DNA from: Ectobius pallidus
Taxonomy: Eukaryota; Arthropoda; Insecta; Blattodea; Ectobiidae
Direction of reading: 5' to 3'
NCBI GenBank assembly: GCA_964059195.1
Contig: CAXKWD010000009.1
Location: 43,557,160-43,621,159, forward strand
DNA length: 64,000 nt
The notes beneath the pieces were generated by a model. That model saw only the letters and a program-made list of their open reading frames with translations. It was not told the origin of the DNA and made no database searches. The position numbers were made by a program, and so were the translations under genes. This document shows, in pieces, positions 37,585 to 49,515 of the stretch. Every line of letters starts with the position of its first letter. Position 1 is the first letter of the stretch.

Positions 37585-37740
37585 GTGCAGGTTGGAATAA
37601 CAGAGATGCGTCATGGTAAGGTAATATCCAATTTGGCATTTACTTTCACGACTGGGGAAACCATGGAAAATCCGAAGTCAAATTGGTCGGCCATGGGATT
37701 TGAAGCCGCGACCTCCAGATTGCGAGACCAAGATCACCTC
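37585..37740 (-). repeat. Degenerate tRNA-headed SINE fragment
   Basis: The minus strand reads GAGGTCGCGGCTTCAAATCC, a degenerate B box, followed by a body with CCATGGTTTCCCCAGTCGTG and AAATGCCAAATTGGATATTA. The composition break and B-box-like start suggest an old SINE. I found no second copy in the window and no tail. Confidence 0.5.
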
Positions 37741-39042
37741 GCCCGGTAAACAAGATAGCATTCATACATTTGCTATTATGAAAGCAGAGATGAATCAAAT
37801 TATTTCTGAAAGTAAACAAGAAATGGAAAAGTAAATTACATCTTGGGAAGACACAGCCATAATCATTATTAAAACCGTTTATTGAAATTAATTTGCAAAT
37901 ACAAATGATTCAAAGGTTTTTAAACATTCGGTACCATGCATCACATTGGGTCACGAGATACGAACCACGAGCTTCATGGTAATTTGGAAGTCCCTACCGT
38001 GTACGAGGCACGCAGTAATCGTCATTTCAGAACGAACTTCTAGTTTGTTCGCAAGATAAGTATTTTTGTACTTCAAAAAAATTTCAAGAAGGATGTAAAA
38101 TGTGATATAAACTATAATCATTGATGGTGTAAACTTACATACTCAATTACTTGTTAATATGCATAACGATAACGTGTATAGTCTGAATGAAAATTAAAAT
38201 TTGTTAAAAATCAAAAGGACAAATTCATGTTGCTTCTAAATCTCAGTAACAGCGGAGTTCCTGATATTTATTTCAATGATATGGTAAACATACGTGTGTC
38301 TGACATATAAATTGCAGCCATTATCCTCGCGAACCCCATTGAGCTTAATATAAGAGTAGAAGCTGTTTGTGGGAATAATCACAACAAGAATATGTTAAGT
38401 CGTGAAGCTAAATCACACATAAACTATCTCCAATGTGTTGCCTCGGGAGGGGCAACGTTGGCTTTTACTTCTTCGCAGATCATATCGTATGTCAGCAGTA
38501 ATAATCAAGGTGGCCCTCAGTGTAAACAATCCTCACCTTGATCATAATTTTGGAAATTTGGCTACACGGAAGTTGGCAATATACCGGTTCTTATTCCTTT
38601 ATTTATATGTGCTCGTAGCATTTTATGCTACCTCAAGCCGTAATCCAAGGTGTTTATTACATCAAGCTGAGCTTTTTATCTAGGAATTATCCTTTAAATT
38701 TATATCTGCAAATGGAGTGCAAGAAAAATACTTTTAAAAATATAATTCAGAAGAATACGTGCAAAGTATACAGTTTATACATATATATAATTTAAAAAAT
38801 CAAAGTCTAAGCCATGATTCCTTGACTCCTTAATGAAAAAATAAAACACTCGTTATTATTCCATAATTTTTAAAGCTCGTGTAACACTTTGTTTAAATGA
38901 TTTATAACAAATATACACTTTAAAAATTTAAGGTAATATTTTGACATCGTTTAACATAGTTACATTTTGAGTTACTTATTTCATTAACTGTATGATGGTG
39001 ATGTTGATGATAGTAATAATATAATAGTAAATAGTAATAGTA

Positions 39043-39076
<34 letters not shown>

Positions 39077-41036
39077 CAAAGCAAATATATTAGTTAATTT
39101 AATATATTTCGCATCGTTATCTATTTATTTAAATGTTCTAAAATAAAAACAAAATATTTCTTGCAATTCCAGCAATTGTACCAATAATAGAAAGTTAATA
39201 TGCAATACAATATCCAAAAGTTTGTTACACATTTTTGTACAGAGTTGTATAATAAAAAGAATTTAATAGTGGTTCATAATACAATTTATAATAAATAATA
39301 TCTATAGTTATATTTCAAATCATATTAACAGTTATAATCAACTAAAATATCGACTAAGCCTAGTTAGGTATACATATATACAAGTTTCATTAGAAAATAA
39401 CAGAATATTTTAGGTTATTTAAAACTATTCCAATAAGACTTGAACTCTATGAAAAGCAGAATAATTTATGTAAAGCTTTGTAGAGCACAAAACATTTTAC
39501 GTAAGGGTACCAATAAGAAATATAATTAAAGGAACGATCATAAGGGTATTTTGGGTTCTATCATTATGAAAGTTGTTTTCCAATGTTATTCCGATCTCGA
39601 TCATTTTCACAATCACGATTCACGTACTGAAGAGGAGACAAAGCTGAACTGTGTTTTGCAAACTTCCTGAAAGGAACAGTGACATTGATGCGCATGCTAT
39701 AATCTCGTTACAAACTTGCAAGATGTAATTAAAATTCAGAGCTCCATCACCAGGAGGTTTAATTTTAGGGAATAAAAGATGAAATGTGAAGTAATTAACG
39801 TTAAATTTCGTGAGCTGCCGTCGTTAAAAAAGAAGACGGCGAATTAGTTAATTTGCTTTTACCCTTCTTGTGGCAGGATTGATGGACGCAAAAACTGCGT
39901 TTCATCTCCTGCATTACTGCAGTAATGATACGTTTTCATTTGTAAAAATTACAGGGCCAGTCAATGTTGTCTGCTGATGAAATGATTAAATGTCTTAGCT
40001 GATGAAACAAGTGTACGTGTTTATTATTAGAAAAATACTAACTGTAAACCAGACCGTAAAATTGTAGGGCAATTTATGCGTCTGGCAATAATGAATGCAT
40101 TACATTAAGATACCTGGAAACCTCATTTGCGGTACATTACTCCATCTAACACTTGGATCATTAACCATTAAATGAGCCTCATATTCTTTATAAAATATAG
40201 GCTAAAGAAAACACCAATAGCTCATTATTGTTCGATGGTTTTATTTCTTTCATGTTATTTTAAATCGTAAACATTGTTTAACAGACCTCTCTCCGTCTAC
40301 GTAAAGTTCCATTTTAAGGGTAAAGAAAATGGGGCTAGAACGCTATGGAGATTATAAATTGAGGATATCACCTGATATCACTGTCGATCTCTTGCCTTCC
40401 GCACAAGTAAATAATTATCCATTTTCTTCTACTACCACTCTACTGTTGTGAACTATTAATAATTTGCAATTCAAAATAACATAATTATTCACTCTCCCTA
40501 TTCATTCAAAGCCTTGTTCAATATTACTTTGCTTTTGCCTTTTCTATATCTTCAAGAAAGATATACACTTCTTTACCAATAGGTCAATCTTTTAGGCAAA
40601 TGTTTCTGCGATATTCAACTGTTTCATAACGGCGATTTATTTTAAACGAAATGTTGCAAACCAAAGAGACTCAATTCCGCTAGAGTAAGAAATCACCAAA
40701 ACTTTTTCGATTTAATATTCTAAGCACAAACGAACTAAAATTGTTTTAAAATTAACGATTCAAAATGACATAGAAAGACGTACAAGTAACAAAAATCGAA
40801 AGCGCTTGTTTTGCTAACTTCTTGCTTGCCCGTTAAGTTCTATTTAACGATCTCACACCATGAATAAAGATAAAAAGTGTAGATGTAGAATATTTAATCC
40901 TAATTATTTTACAGTTGTTTGTATGGGCCTGTTTTTAAGTCAAGTATTATAACATAAATATTCACAAAGTAGGGATAAAATAGAATGAAAAATCAAATTT
41001 ACACCCTTGTGTAACTTGAGGCGTTCCGGTGTTGAG
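37741..41036. other. AT-rich filler
   Basis: No gene recognised. An (AAT)n tract lies at about 39043-39075. Open frames such as 38435-38683 carry no recognisable features. Confidence 0.45.
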
Positions 41037-41492
41037 ATTGTATTATTGTATCTCGGGCTTCCAACCGAGTGAGTTGAAGGTTTGGTTCCAAGCTTTCGGC
41101 AGCTATCTCCGCTGCCATCTTCTGGGAGAAGTGAGCTGGAATCAATAGGGATGGCGGTCTACAACTTAGCCAGGCCTGGAAGCCAATATTGGCAACTCTA
41201 TCTCCCCAAAAAATTAGGGGTCCTCTTAAGGAACGATTTCACATTCAACAACATTATTAAATTCTATTTTTCCTTCCCGATCAATCAGAACTCTCCATTC
41301 AATGAATCCAATTTCTTATTTTCCTATTGTCCCACCACCCTTTCTAGTAAATCCAGTATATTCCTATATAAGAAACAGTTTCTTCCCATCCAGCTTACTT
41401 CTCCCAGAAGATGGGAGCGGAGATAGCTGCCGAAAGCTTGGAACCAAACCTCCAACTCACCCGGTTGGAAGCCTGAGAAACAGTAATACAAT
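41037..41492. mobile_element. Foldback miniature element with ~105-bp inverted repeats
   Basis: The left arm (41037-41142: ATTGTATTATTGTATCTCGG, then CTTCCAACCGAGTGAGTTG, then GGTTCCAAGCTTTCGGCAGC, to AGTGAGCTGG) is mirrored by the right arm (about 41390-41492), with only scattered mismatches. The 250-base centre is unrelated and non-coding. Terminal bases and target duplication are unclear, so superfamily is not assigned. Open frames at 41082-41533 on both strands come from the palindrome. Confidence 0.85.
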
Positions 41493-42286
41493 GTACACCA
41501 TTGTCTATAGGTAAAGAAGTATACAGAATGCATTGAGTCGAATGATTACAGCTTTGATTTTTATTCTTCCGCTGTAGCTTAAGTTAACGTGGTATAAACA
41601 TTATAACATCTCGAACAGTACAATATCTATCACTATAACAAAACTGAAAGTTCTTTTGTATTAATGTTTGTAACTTAGTTCTTAAAACATAAGCGTACAA
41701 AAAAAAATCACTTTTGTACGGCGTGCAAAAATGACAAACTTTCTTAACTTTTTATAAGTAATTGAATTATATTTCTCCCATGTAAACACGTTAAAGAATT
41801 TCATTAAGTTATGAACAAGTATACCTTTTATCGAAAGCAAGAAAACGGAGGTCTAGGCTACATGCAAAACTGTTTCACTGCTACTGACGCATAAAAGAGT
41901 TGTCTCAAAGACTGCATAAAAGCAGATGTATAACATTAATAAAATAATGCTTTATGTTAAATTTGAAGTCTTTTGTTAACTTACCGTGTTATTATCCATG
42001 ATTATTGTCCATGGAAATCAGCTATTCCGCTTAATTTTCCTCATTAACTTTAAACTTAGAGCTCCCTGAAGTTTCTTACTTGATGATTACCTTATGATCA
42101 GTGTATTAAGCCATCTCTGAAAGCGTTCGATTAAATGCATTTGTACCCAGCTGATACAAAATGCAAATTCAACATCCAAATAAATGTTTTTTTTTTTTTT
42201 TGTATATGGTAGTAGGCTATGTTTTATATTGGGTGTTGTTTCTCTACCAACTGTTTTTCGAATTTATCTCCATTATGTTCAAGAAA
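41493..42286. other. AT-rich filler
   Basis: No gene seen; T16 run near 42187-42202. Confidence 0.5.
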
Positions 42287-42577
42287 GTCCGCTGACTACA
42301 GATTCGTCGGCCCGGGTTCGATTCCCTTTTCCTCCTCGGATTTTTCTGAGGTAAGGAGGTCTAGAACGGGGTGCACTCAGACTCGTGATTCAAATTGAGG
42401 AGTTACTTGACAGAGGAGTAGCGGCTCCGGTCATGGAAACCACCATTAACGGCCGTGGGTGTCGGCATGCTGACCACATACCCCCCAATCCTACCATCTT
42501 CCTATGTTTGATGACGCATGGGTGGTAGGCCTAGTCCCTTCAGGGATGTACGTCACGGAGTTTAGTTTAGTTTAGAG
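42287..42577 (+). mobile_element. SINE family C, plus copy
   Basis: B box GGGTTCGATTCCC near 42315, then GAGGTAAGGAGGTCTAGAAC, AATTGAGGAGTTACTTGACA, GTCGGCATGCTGACCACAT and GGTAGGCCTAGTCCCTTCAG, ending in a (TTTAG)n tail. It is collinear with the minus copy at 35738-36045. The A box is poorly preserved, so the exact 5' end is uncertain. Confidence 0.83.
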
Positions 42578-43620
42578 TTTATGATCTAGAAATTAAAGAG
42601 AGCTTTGTATCAAAGTGTTTGTATGGAAAACTTTTAATAGCTTCCACGAGCTAGTAACATGTAAGCGTGCATTTCTCGAATTCGTTCTAGGATGCGACTC
42701 TATTGTCAGTGGACAGAAGGGGCCAAGCAAAAATGTGGTTTGATCTGATAAAATTGATTCGAAAAGTTCGAGTTTTGTGACCAGGGTTTGTCGCTAAGCT
42801 CCACATAGATGAACTCACTCTCTCCCTCTCTCAGTCTGTGATTGTTTGTTTTGTTCATCCCAGTCGATATAATTACACCACCAGCTCACACAGAGAACAC
42901 CAAACTTGTGTGTTTGTCGCGTCGTACAAAAGCTTTCCATCCAATAACCTCCATCTGCTCCATTCTGGATCTGCTCTCTCAAGCATGGCACTCTCAGATA
43001 AGACCGAACCTTCCCCCAAAAAATCTTCAGGCAGGTTCCTTCCCTACACCTATTCCATTTATCTCCAAGCGCTTCGCCTTCTAATATGAATAATAATTAG
43101 AAATGCAGTACCTCAATTGTTCATCAAGAGCAAGAGTTGATGCACTAATTTGATTATTACCACGTCATCAAATTTTGTTCGTTAAGGTTGCAGCGAAGCG
43201 GTTTTGTGCTTCTCAACTTACGTAATGAATAATATTCTAGAGATCTAGTTTGTTTTCCCCTTGCGAAAAGGCAACATTGCGAAATTAATGTAGCCTATAG
43301 CGACAGAAAACTACAGAACATTACATTTTTGGTTCGACTGTTTCATACACAAGACATCATTCCATTTTTGACCAATGAAGTGTAATGCAAATTAACATTG
43401 CAACCGCTCATGTCTGATCTTCTTCATAAAATATCATGCCAGTAGCATTTGTCTGTTTTTATTGCTTCTGTGGCATTTATTTCCTGTTTTGTCGCTACCA
43501 TTTGTCTCTGGAAACGTTTAAAACTAGTTGTTGCGGTTGGCGTAATTGAACTGATTTAGCCTTAATAACTCAGCGATCGAATTGCTTTGAATCAAATACA
43601 TGGTGGACATAATACATAGG
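42578..43620. other. Unassigned sequence
   Basis: Two overlapping plus-strand frames are open around 42838-43089, but neither has a recognisable domain. Confidence 0.4.
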
Positions 43621-43803
43621 GTACGCCTTCGCGCAGTTGGTGGAGGCAATTTGCTACAAACCGATGCGATTTTTCGATTGGCCTAATCTGTCAGGTAGCA
43701 GTATGGTCCTGGGGTCAACTCAGCCTTCAACAGAAAAGGCTAGCAGCGTTGGAGCTTTCAACCTCCTTGTAATATAAGGGCCTCCACGGCCTATAGACCT
43801 ATA
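43621..43803 (+). mobile_element. SINE family B, split by a nested SINE
   Basis: It starts GTACGCCTTCGCGCAGTTGG, like the minus copy ending at 18229, and contains TGGTCCTGGGGTCAACTCAG in the matching position. The B box is decayed. Its tail is interrupted at 43804 by another SINE, and whatever remains of it resumes after 44062. Confidence 0.75.
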
Positions 43804-44048
43804 AGGAAGTTACTCCTCTGGGTCGCGAGCGACCCCTGGGGATCCCGTAAGGGGATATTCACAGCGGATTTGTTACCGGGGTGCGCCAGTCCCCTACCTA
43901 CTTAAACCTAAGGACACATACACACACCCAGTCCTGAACCCGGGAAAGAAATTTTTCACTACTGAAAAATCCCCAACCCGGCCGGGAATCAAACCCGGGC
44001 CGCCGGAGTGGAAGGCAGGAGCGCTACCGACTCACCCACGGCGGCGGA
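43804..44048 (-). mobile_element. SINE family D, nested, with perfect 14-bp TSD
   Basis: The minus strand begins with a tRNA-like head: A box TGGGTGAGTCGG (near 44030) and B box GGGTTTGATTCCCGG (near 43988), then CCGGGTTGGGGATTTTTCAG and a short body. Perfect 14-bp duplications CCTATAGACCTATA flank it at 43790-43803 and 44049-44062. The duplicated bases belong to the older SINE, so this insertion is the younger of the two. Confidence 0.92.
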
Positions 44049-44062
44049 CCTATAGACCTATA

Positions 44063-44289
44063 CAGATCATGTTACTTTTTTACATGATACGTAAGTAATT
44101 CAATATATTTATATAATTTCTTTGTTTCAATTAAGTAGCCCGATTTATTTCCAACTAATCGTGAACTAGTCCTATTAAGTAGGCCTACAACTCGAGGATA
44201 TGATTTTCCCAGCGTTGTATTAGGACATACACGCGATTTGGTTAGTAGAGAGTTGTAGGTTGCACGAAATAATTCCTCTTAACAACAAT
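44063..44289. other. Unassigned AT-rich sequence
   Basis: May include leftover tail of the interrupted SINE; nothing else recognised. Confidence 0.4.
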
Positions 44290-44393
44290 ATACCTGAGAA
44301 TATTATAGGAGAAAAATTCCTCCGACACTGGGACTTGAACCCAGGAACTTTGGCTATTCGCGCCAATGCTCTACCAACTGAGCTATTCTCATG
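44290..44393 (-). repeat. tRNA-like SINE head (tRNA pseudogene appearance)
   Basis: The minus strand has a near-complete tRNA fold: D arm TAGCTCAGTTGGTAGAGC, a 5-bp anticodon stem around loop GCGAATA, and T arm CTGGGTTCAAGTCCCAG. However, the 7 bases before the D arm do not pair with TGTCGGA after the T arm, so there is no acceptor stem. Loop position 33 is C instead of the invariant T. Sequence after the T arm recurs at 29191, so I read it as a SINE head and not a working tRNA. Loop positions 34-36 would spell GAA (Phe-like). Confidence 0.7.
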
Positions 44394-45576
44394 TAATGTC
44401 CAACAGAGGCAATAATCTGTGGTTCATGAAAGCTTATATATCTAACAATATCCCTACCCTACATTACATAATCTATCTATACTAATTACGCCTGAGATGT
44501 GTATGCAAACTTACTCCTCCAAGACCTTTTGTTTTAGAGGTCTGAAATTTTCACCATACCTTCCCCAAGCTCTGGAGAATATAATAAAATCCATCCTCTT
44601 AGTGCAGTCGTGCTTTATGCAGTCCTGTACAGTAAACGTATTCTTGCGGTATCTTAATATTAGTAAATTCTCGATGTTCACTTTCAACGAATCGTTAATA
44701 AAGGGTAATGTGTTCTTAAAATTTTCAAAATCATGAAATTTTGAAGACATTTAAAGAATTATAATAATTTCAATATCCTCATTTTTAAAAAATCACATTT
44801 TCTTTTTCACTTAACAAGAGGTAGAAAATTTTCCACTCGCCACTTGGGAAGGCCTGCTCTATATTCAGTAAATAATTATATTTCATAATACTCGTATCAC
44901 ACTGAACTATGCCTTACGTAATTTGATCATTACAAAGGCATAAATCAATTAAAATAAGTCTTTAAAACCACGACGGTCCTACTGTACCTATATTGGAAGA
45001 TGCTTTTCTGAAGAACATTAGTAAGTTCCTTGAGCTAGGTGCCTTAGGGGCAGTATTCAGTGATGAGGGATAAAGCGTTCGGGAACTACTCTCCATCTAA
45101 GAGCTATAATGTCAAGAGTTCAATGCAATTAAAGCAGGAGTTCATCAACACAAACCAGCAGTGTGGTCAAATATAGCAATTACTGTAATTAATTTGATGT
45201 TTCCATATAATCGTATCACTGGCAAAGCATGCTTCTTATCCAAATAAGATGGATGATTTGAAAAGAAAGTGAATTGAGTGATTTTCAGCGAAATCTTATA
45301 ACAATATTAGAAGTCGTATCTACTGGTCTTGCAGTATTCCTCGACGACGGAGATCAGTTATAAGCCTGTAATTTTAATCATTTACTACAGCTTAGAGTTT
45401 TCCCACACTAACACAGCCTTGCGGGCCGTGGAACCCTAAGGGAAAATGGATGGTAGTGATATGATTTGAATTATAATTCTTATATTCTGTAATAAACTTT
45501 ACATACTTTTATAACATTTTGACATGAATGTTCATTAAAAATAATTACTTCACAGCCTATCGTGTGAATGTTCAAC
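44394..45576. other. AT-rich filler; possible Helitron-like start
   Basis: TCTATACTAATTACGCCTGA near 44473 resembles a Helitron 5' end after an AT flank, but no hairpin-CTAG end was found downstream. Opposite-strand open frames at 44497-44750 are mirror images of AT-rich sequence, not genes. Confidence 0.3.
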
Positions 45577-46220
45577 TAGTATCCACAATTCGCGGTTTTT
45601 TCTAATCATTGTGCAACACGTAGCATCGGTGCTCTAGAATCCCGAATTCCGTACAAAACTACAAATTATCAAGTTTTGTTTTACATTCGTAATTCGCTCT
45701 TCAGCAATTGCCACAGTGTATCCATCATTACAACTAACATATCCGTGTGTTACGCTCGTATAGGCTTGCATGCCATTGTGCTATCAGTAGTCCACAGTGC
45801 ATCAACCTATTATTATTCTGTTACGCTTAATATTGATATTACAAGCAATTCTCAGAAATTACCTTACAATATCAACTACAAACTAGTTTTTTAATGTATT
45901 AATCAATATAGTTAGTGAATATCCTACATTTACATCCACGTGTTAGTAAATTCGCGCCAATTTGCATATTGGCATATTTTAGTTGTTTTCAAGCATATAT
46001 TTCATTTATTTCTTTAATGCATTAAGTCTGAGAATAAACTTGTCATTGTTTTTGGACATGTTATAAATTGCATTTCCTATAAGATTTGTTGGATCCCTGT
46101 TCCATTTGCGCCTATGAGTCCACTGATAATTGCTACCAATCGTAGCTGGTCCTCCACCCTAGTTCCAAGGGTTGATCCCCCTTTTAATTGAAACCTATTT
46201 TTCACCTAGTGACCCCAACA
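45577..46220 (+). repeat. BEL/Pao 5' LTR, 5'-truncated
   Basis: Homology to the 3' LTR starts at TAGTATCCACAATTCGCGG (45577 against 52054) and ends CCCCAACA at 46220. The first ~205 bases of the full LTR (51850-52053) are missing here. Differences from the 3' LTR are scattered substitutions and small indels, including a longer CAACCTATTATTATTCTG segment. Small open frames within it are not genes. Confidence 0.92.
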
Positions 46221-46612
46221 TGTTGTCCTCGGGGCCGGATCTTTAGGGATAATATTTTAAACACTCACACGTGCATCACTTTGCTCGCTTCTCGGTATTT
46301 CGCTTATATGTACTTCTCTGTATCTGCTAAAGTCACTGTTGGCAGCAGTGAATTACAAATCGAGACATATCACGCGAACGCCTCCCGTTAGATCGTATAG
46401 CAACCGCGCCGCGCTAATGCTCCGGTCTGCACTGAATCAACGGTCAAGGTTATCATCTAAGTGGCAGTGACCAGAGCAACAAGATTCGCAAATCTATAAG
46501 AATCTCCAGCAACTTTAACGATCTTCACAGCACAACAACATCTTCAAGAACTTACTAAATTATCCAAGTCCTGCAATCCATACAACATGGAAAAGGAATT
46601 TAAAATTTGGTG

Positions 46613-47730
46613 AAATAAAGAGGAATCATCAAACGGGCTTACTTACCTACAATGGTCCTGTGATACTGCAAACGAAGAAACAGGTGTTTCTACTAAAAGT
46701 GAACTTCGATAACTTGAATGAATTATGGGAGAAGTATGATTCTGTTCAAACACAAATTGAATCCATCGTAGAAGCAGAATCAGAATTGGATCTTCATATA
46801 GAGCATAAACAGGTCAATGTAACATTGACAGAACTAACAGAAGTAACTACAATGAACTTAAAACTCTGTAAACTTATCAATTTACATGAGCAGCAAGTTC
46901 ATATTGCAAGTTCTCATCACAGTCAACGATCACAACATAGTGAAAATTCACACCGCACCCGTCATTCCTCACTTCACAGCCTAACAAGGTCAAACCTTTA
47001 CCTGTAATACAGTTGCCAACATTTGAAGGTGATGTGACCAAGTTCAAACACTTTTATGACACTTTTGCAGTCTAGTCGTGAATAATGAATCTTTAGCTCC
47101 GATTCAAAAGTATCATTACCTTTTATCATCGCTGAAAGGTCAAGCGCATACTTCAGTGCCAAACTTACCTGTCACCAGTGATAACTTCTCTGTGGCATGG
47201 GAACTAGTTTGTGCTCGTTATAATAATACCAGGTTAATAGCAACAGCACATATCCAACAACTGTTTGCATTGCCAATAATGAAAAACGACAATGTATCAG
47301 AACTACGGAACCTTCTAAACAGATTCCAGAGCAACTTAAACGCAGTGGAAGCTCTCAATCTGGAAGTTCCATTACACGAGAAAATTCTGATGCTGTTGAT
47401 TTTAGATCATCTTTCTGATAGCACTGCAAGGAGTGGGAACGTAAAATCGACTGACAAGGATTTACGTCTATCCAAGAGCTTATAACTTTCCTGGAAGCTA
47501 AAGCACACTCATTTGAAGTTTCAGCAACTTCCAACAACACGTCCTGCCCATCGAAGGGAAAAGATGAGCTGCGATCACACAAGACTTCAGTTAAAGCAAC
47601 TCGTCTTATGTAACCATAAACAGTGATTCCTGTCCTTATTGTCAAGACAATCACAGTTTATCAAAGTGCAACAAATTCTTGCAACTAAATATAAATCGAC
47701 GATGGAATGTGATAAAATCTAAAGGTTTGT
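46613..47730 (+). pseudogene. BEL/Pao gag remnant
   Basis: From about 46613 the frame encodes a helical N-terminal region (LNELWEKYDSVQTQIESI), then after a frameshift the DUF1759-type core starting LPVIQLPTFEGDVTKFKHF near 47000 and continuing through KYHYLLSSLKGQA and LVCARYNN to a stop at 47485. A CCHC knuckle CPYCQDNHSLSKC is at 47631-47669, followed by a second degraded Cys-rich region. At least three frame changes and a stop between 47030 and 47700 show it is not translatable as one protein. In intact elements this region forms the particle shell and binds RNA. Confidence 0.85.
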
Positions 47731-48420
47731 GTGCAATCTGTTGTTTCCCCTAACCATAAAAGGGAACAGTGCAAACTCAAATCCTTCTGCGATCGTGGTA
47801 AATCTGTACACAGCAAGATTTTACACAGTAACGACAAAGAAAAACTTTCTCGCTCAAATCACATTTCAGATATTACCAATCCTGAGACAACAGCTGATCC
47901 TCCAGCTAGTTATTGTTCTTTCAAGGAGAAACCTAGACAAGAAGTGCTTTTAGCTACTGCTGTGGTACAACTTGAAGATAAGCAAGGAAATTTAGTACAA
48001 TGTCGAGCGTTATTAGATTCAGGAAGCCAGTTAAATTTCATAACTAAAGAATTAGCTAAGAAGCTACAACTACCCACAAGAGCTGTCGACACTCCCATTC
48101 GAGGCATAAACGGCACATCATCTTGTGGTCACAGTGTTAAGGTTAATATGCGATCCATGATCCATAACTTCAAAGCTGATCTGAGCTGTTTAGTATTACC
48201 TCACGTTGTAAACAAACTTCCTTCGGTCCGCATTGATCCTACTAAATCTAGCATTCCTTGTAAAATTCCTTTGGCCTAAGTTTTACATTCCTGGTAAGGT
48301 ATAACTGCTCATTGGTGCCAACCTGTTCTACCTGTTGTTAAAGAATAAAATAATTATCACTCCTAATCATCCTATCCTTAGTAATACTGAACTTGGCTGG
48401 ATACTTAGCGGATCCGTTCC
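47731..48420 (+). pseudogene. BEL/Pao protease region
   Basis: An open stretch to 48279 contains the retropepsin active site LDSGSQLNFITKELAKKL, with DSGS at 48016-48027, preceded by VQCRALLDSGS as usual for BEL/Pao. After a frame change the conserved linker LLIGANLF and the block NTELGWILSGSV (near 48380-48420) follow. The protease would process the polyprotein; frame breaks after 48279 separate it from RT. Confidence 0.87.
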
Positions 48421-48576
48421 TAAGTCATCAATCACAAGTAAAAAAGTCACATTCGCTCAACAGACTTGTTTGTAACTGTCGATAATGTTGACACACAGTT
48501 AAGGCGTTTCTGGGAGCTAGAAGATTTCCCTAAACCAGTACATACTGAGGAAGAAAGGGAATTTGAATAACACTAC

Positions 48577-49515
48577 GTGCAAAAAACTATTCGTGCAGAT
48601 GATGGTGCTTTCGTAGTGCAACTACCCAAGAATCAACATGAAGTTGCATTGGGTGAATCCAGACACCAAGCCATAAAGCTCTTAGGCCTCCTGAAATGCA
48701 AATTTCAAACCAACTCTATTCTACCAGAAGATTATACTAAATTTATGCAAGAATACGAAGAGTTGGGACACATGCGAAAGATTTCACTTCCACGGCCAGG
48801 TGAAAAGTGTTTCAACCTACCTCATCATGCAGTCATGAAACCCTCTTCGTCTACAACTAAAACAAGAGTGTTGTTTGATGCTTCGGCAAAATCATGTTCA
48901 GGCAAGTCACTGAACGATATTTTGAAACTAGGTCCTACAATACAGGATGATTTATCTTCAATTATACTTCGGTTTAGAACCTACAAGTATACATTTTCAG
49001 CTGATATTTCTAAAATGTACAGACGCATAAGAATGCATGAAGATGATACGAATCTACAAAGAATCGTGTGGCGTTCTAATGCTAACGAACCCATACAAGA
49101 TTATGCGTATACTATTGTAACCTATGGCACTAAATCTGCTTCATTTTTAGCCATACGGTCTCTGCATCAGCTCTCGATAGAAGAATCTAAGCATCCACTC
49201 GCAGCCCAAGCAGTGCGAACATCATTCTATGTCGACGACTGTTTAACAGGACATGATAATCTCCAAGAAGCTCTACGTCTTCAAAGAGAACTAATACTCA
49301 TGCCGGACAGTGGCGGATTTCCATTGCGTAAGTGGTGTGCTAATCATGAATCCTTACTGGAGTCTGTCCCTTCTGCGCATCGAGAGACTCAATTGCCTCT
49401 GGCTCTTAATAACAGTGAGAATGCACACGCCCTTGCGTTACTGTGGCATCCTGCAACTGATAATTTCCAGATACAATCCCGTCCTTCTCCCAGAATCGCA
49501 CACAATTTAAACTGA
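48577..49515 (+). pseudogene. BEL/Pao reverse transcriptase
   Basis: This is the longest uninterrupted piece, about 312 codons. Fingers and palm motifs are present: KTRVLFDASAKSCSGKSLND, then FSADISKMYRRI with the first catalytic Asp at 49003-49005, then TYGTKSASFLAIRSLHQL, and SFYVDDCLTG with YVDD at 49228-49239. YVDD and the FDAS block are BEL/Pao features. It ends at a stop at 49513-49515 where the family would continue into TKRTILSAIPSIFDPLGL, found in another frame just downstream (from about 49516). Confidence 0.93.

Noticed and set aside
41082..41533. Open frames on both strands at 41.1-41.5 kb
   Set aside because: They arise from the inverted arms of the foldback element.
44318..44393. 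Functional tRNA-Phe gene
   Set aside because: Acceptor strands do not pair and loop position 33 is C; related downstream sequence at 29191 indicates a SINE.
44473..44760. Third Helitron starting TCTATACTAATTACGCC
   Set aside because: No GC hairpin plus CTRR end found downstream; start motif alone is weak.
46221..46240. Primer binding site for the BEL/Pao element
   Set aside because: Sequence after the LTR (TGTTGTCCTCGGGGCCGG) does not start with TGG and I could not match it to a tRNA 3' end with confidence.
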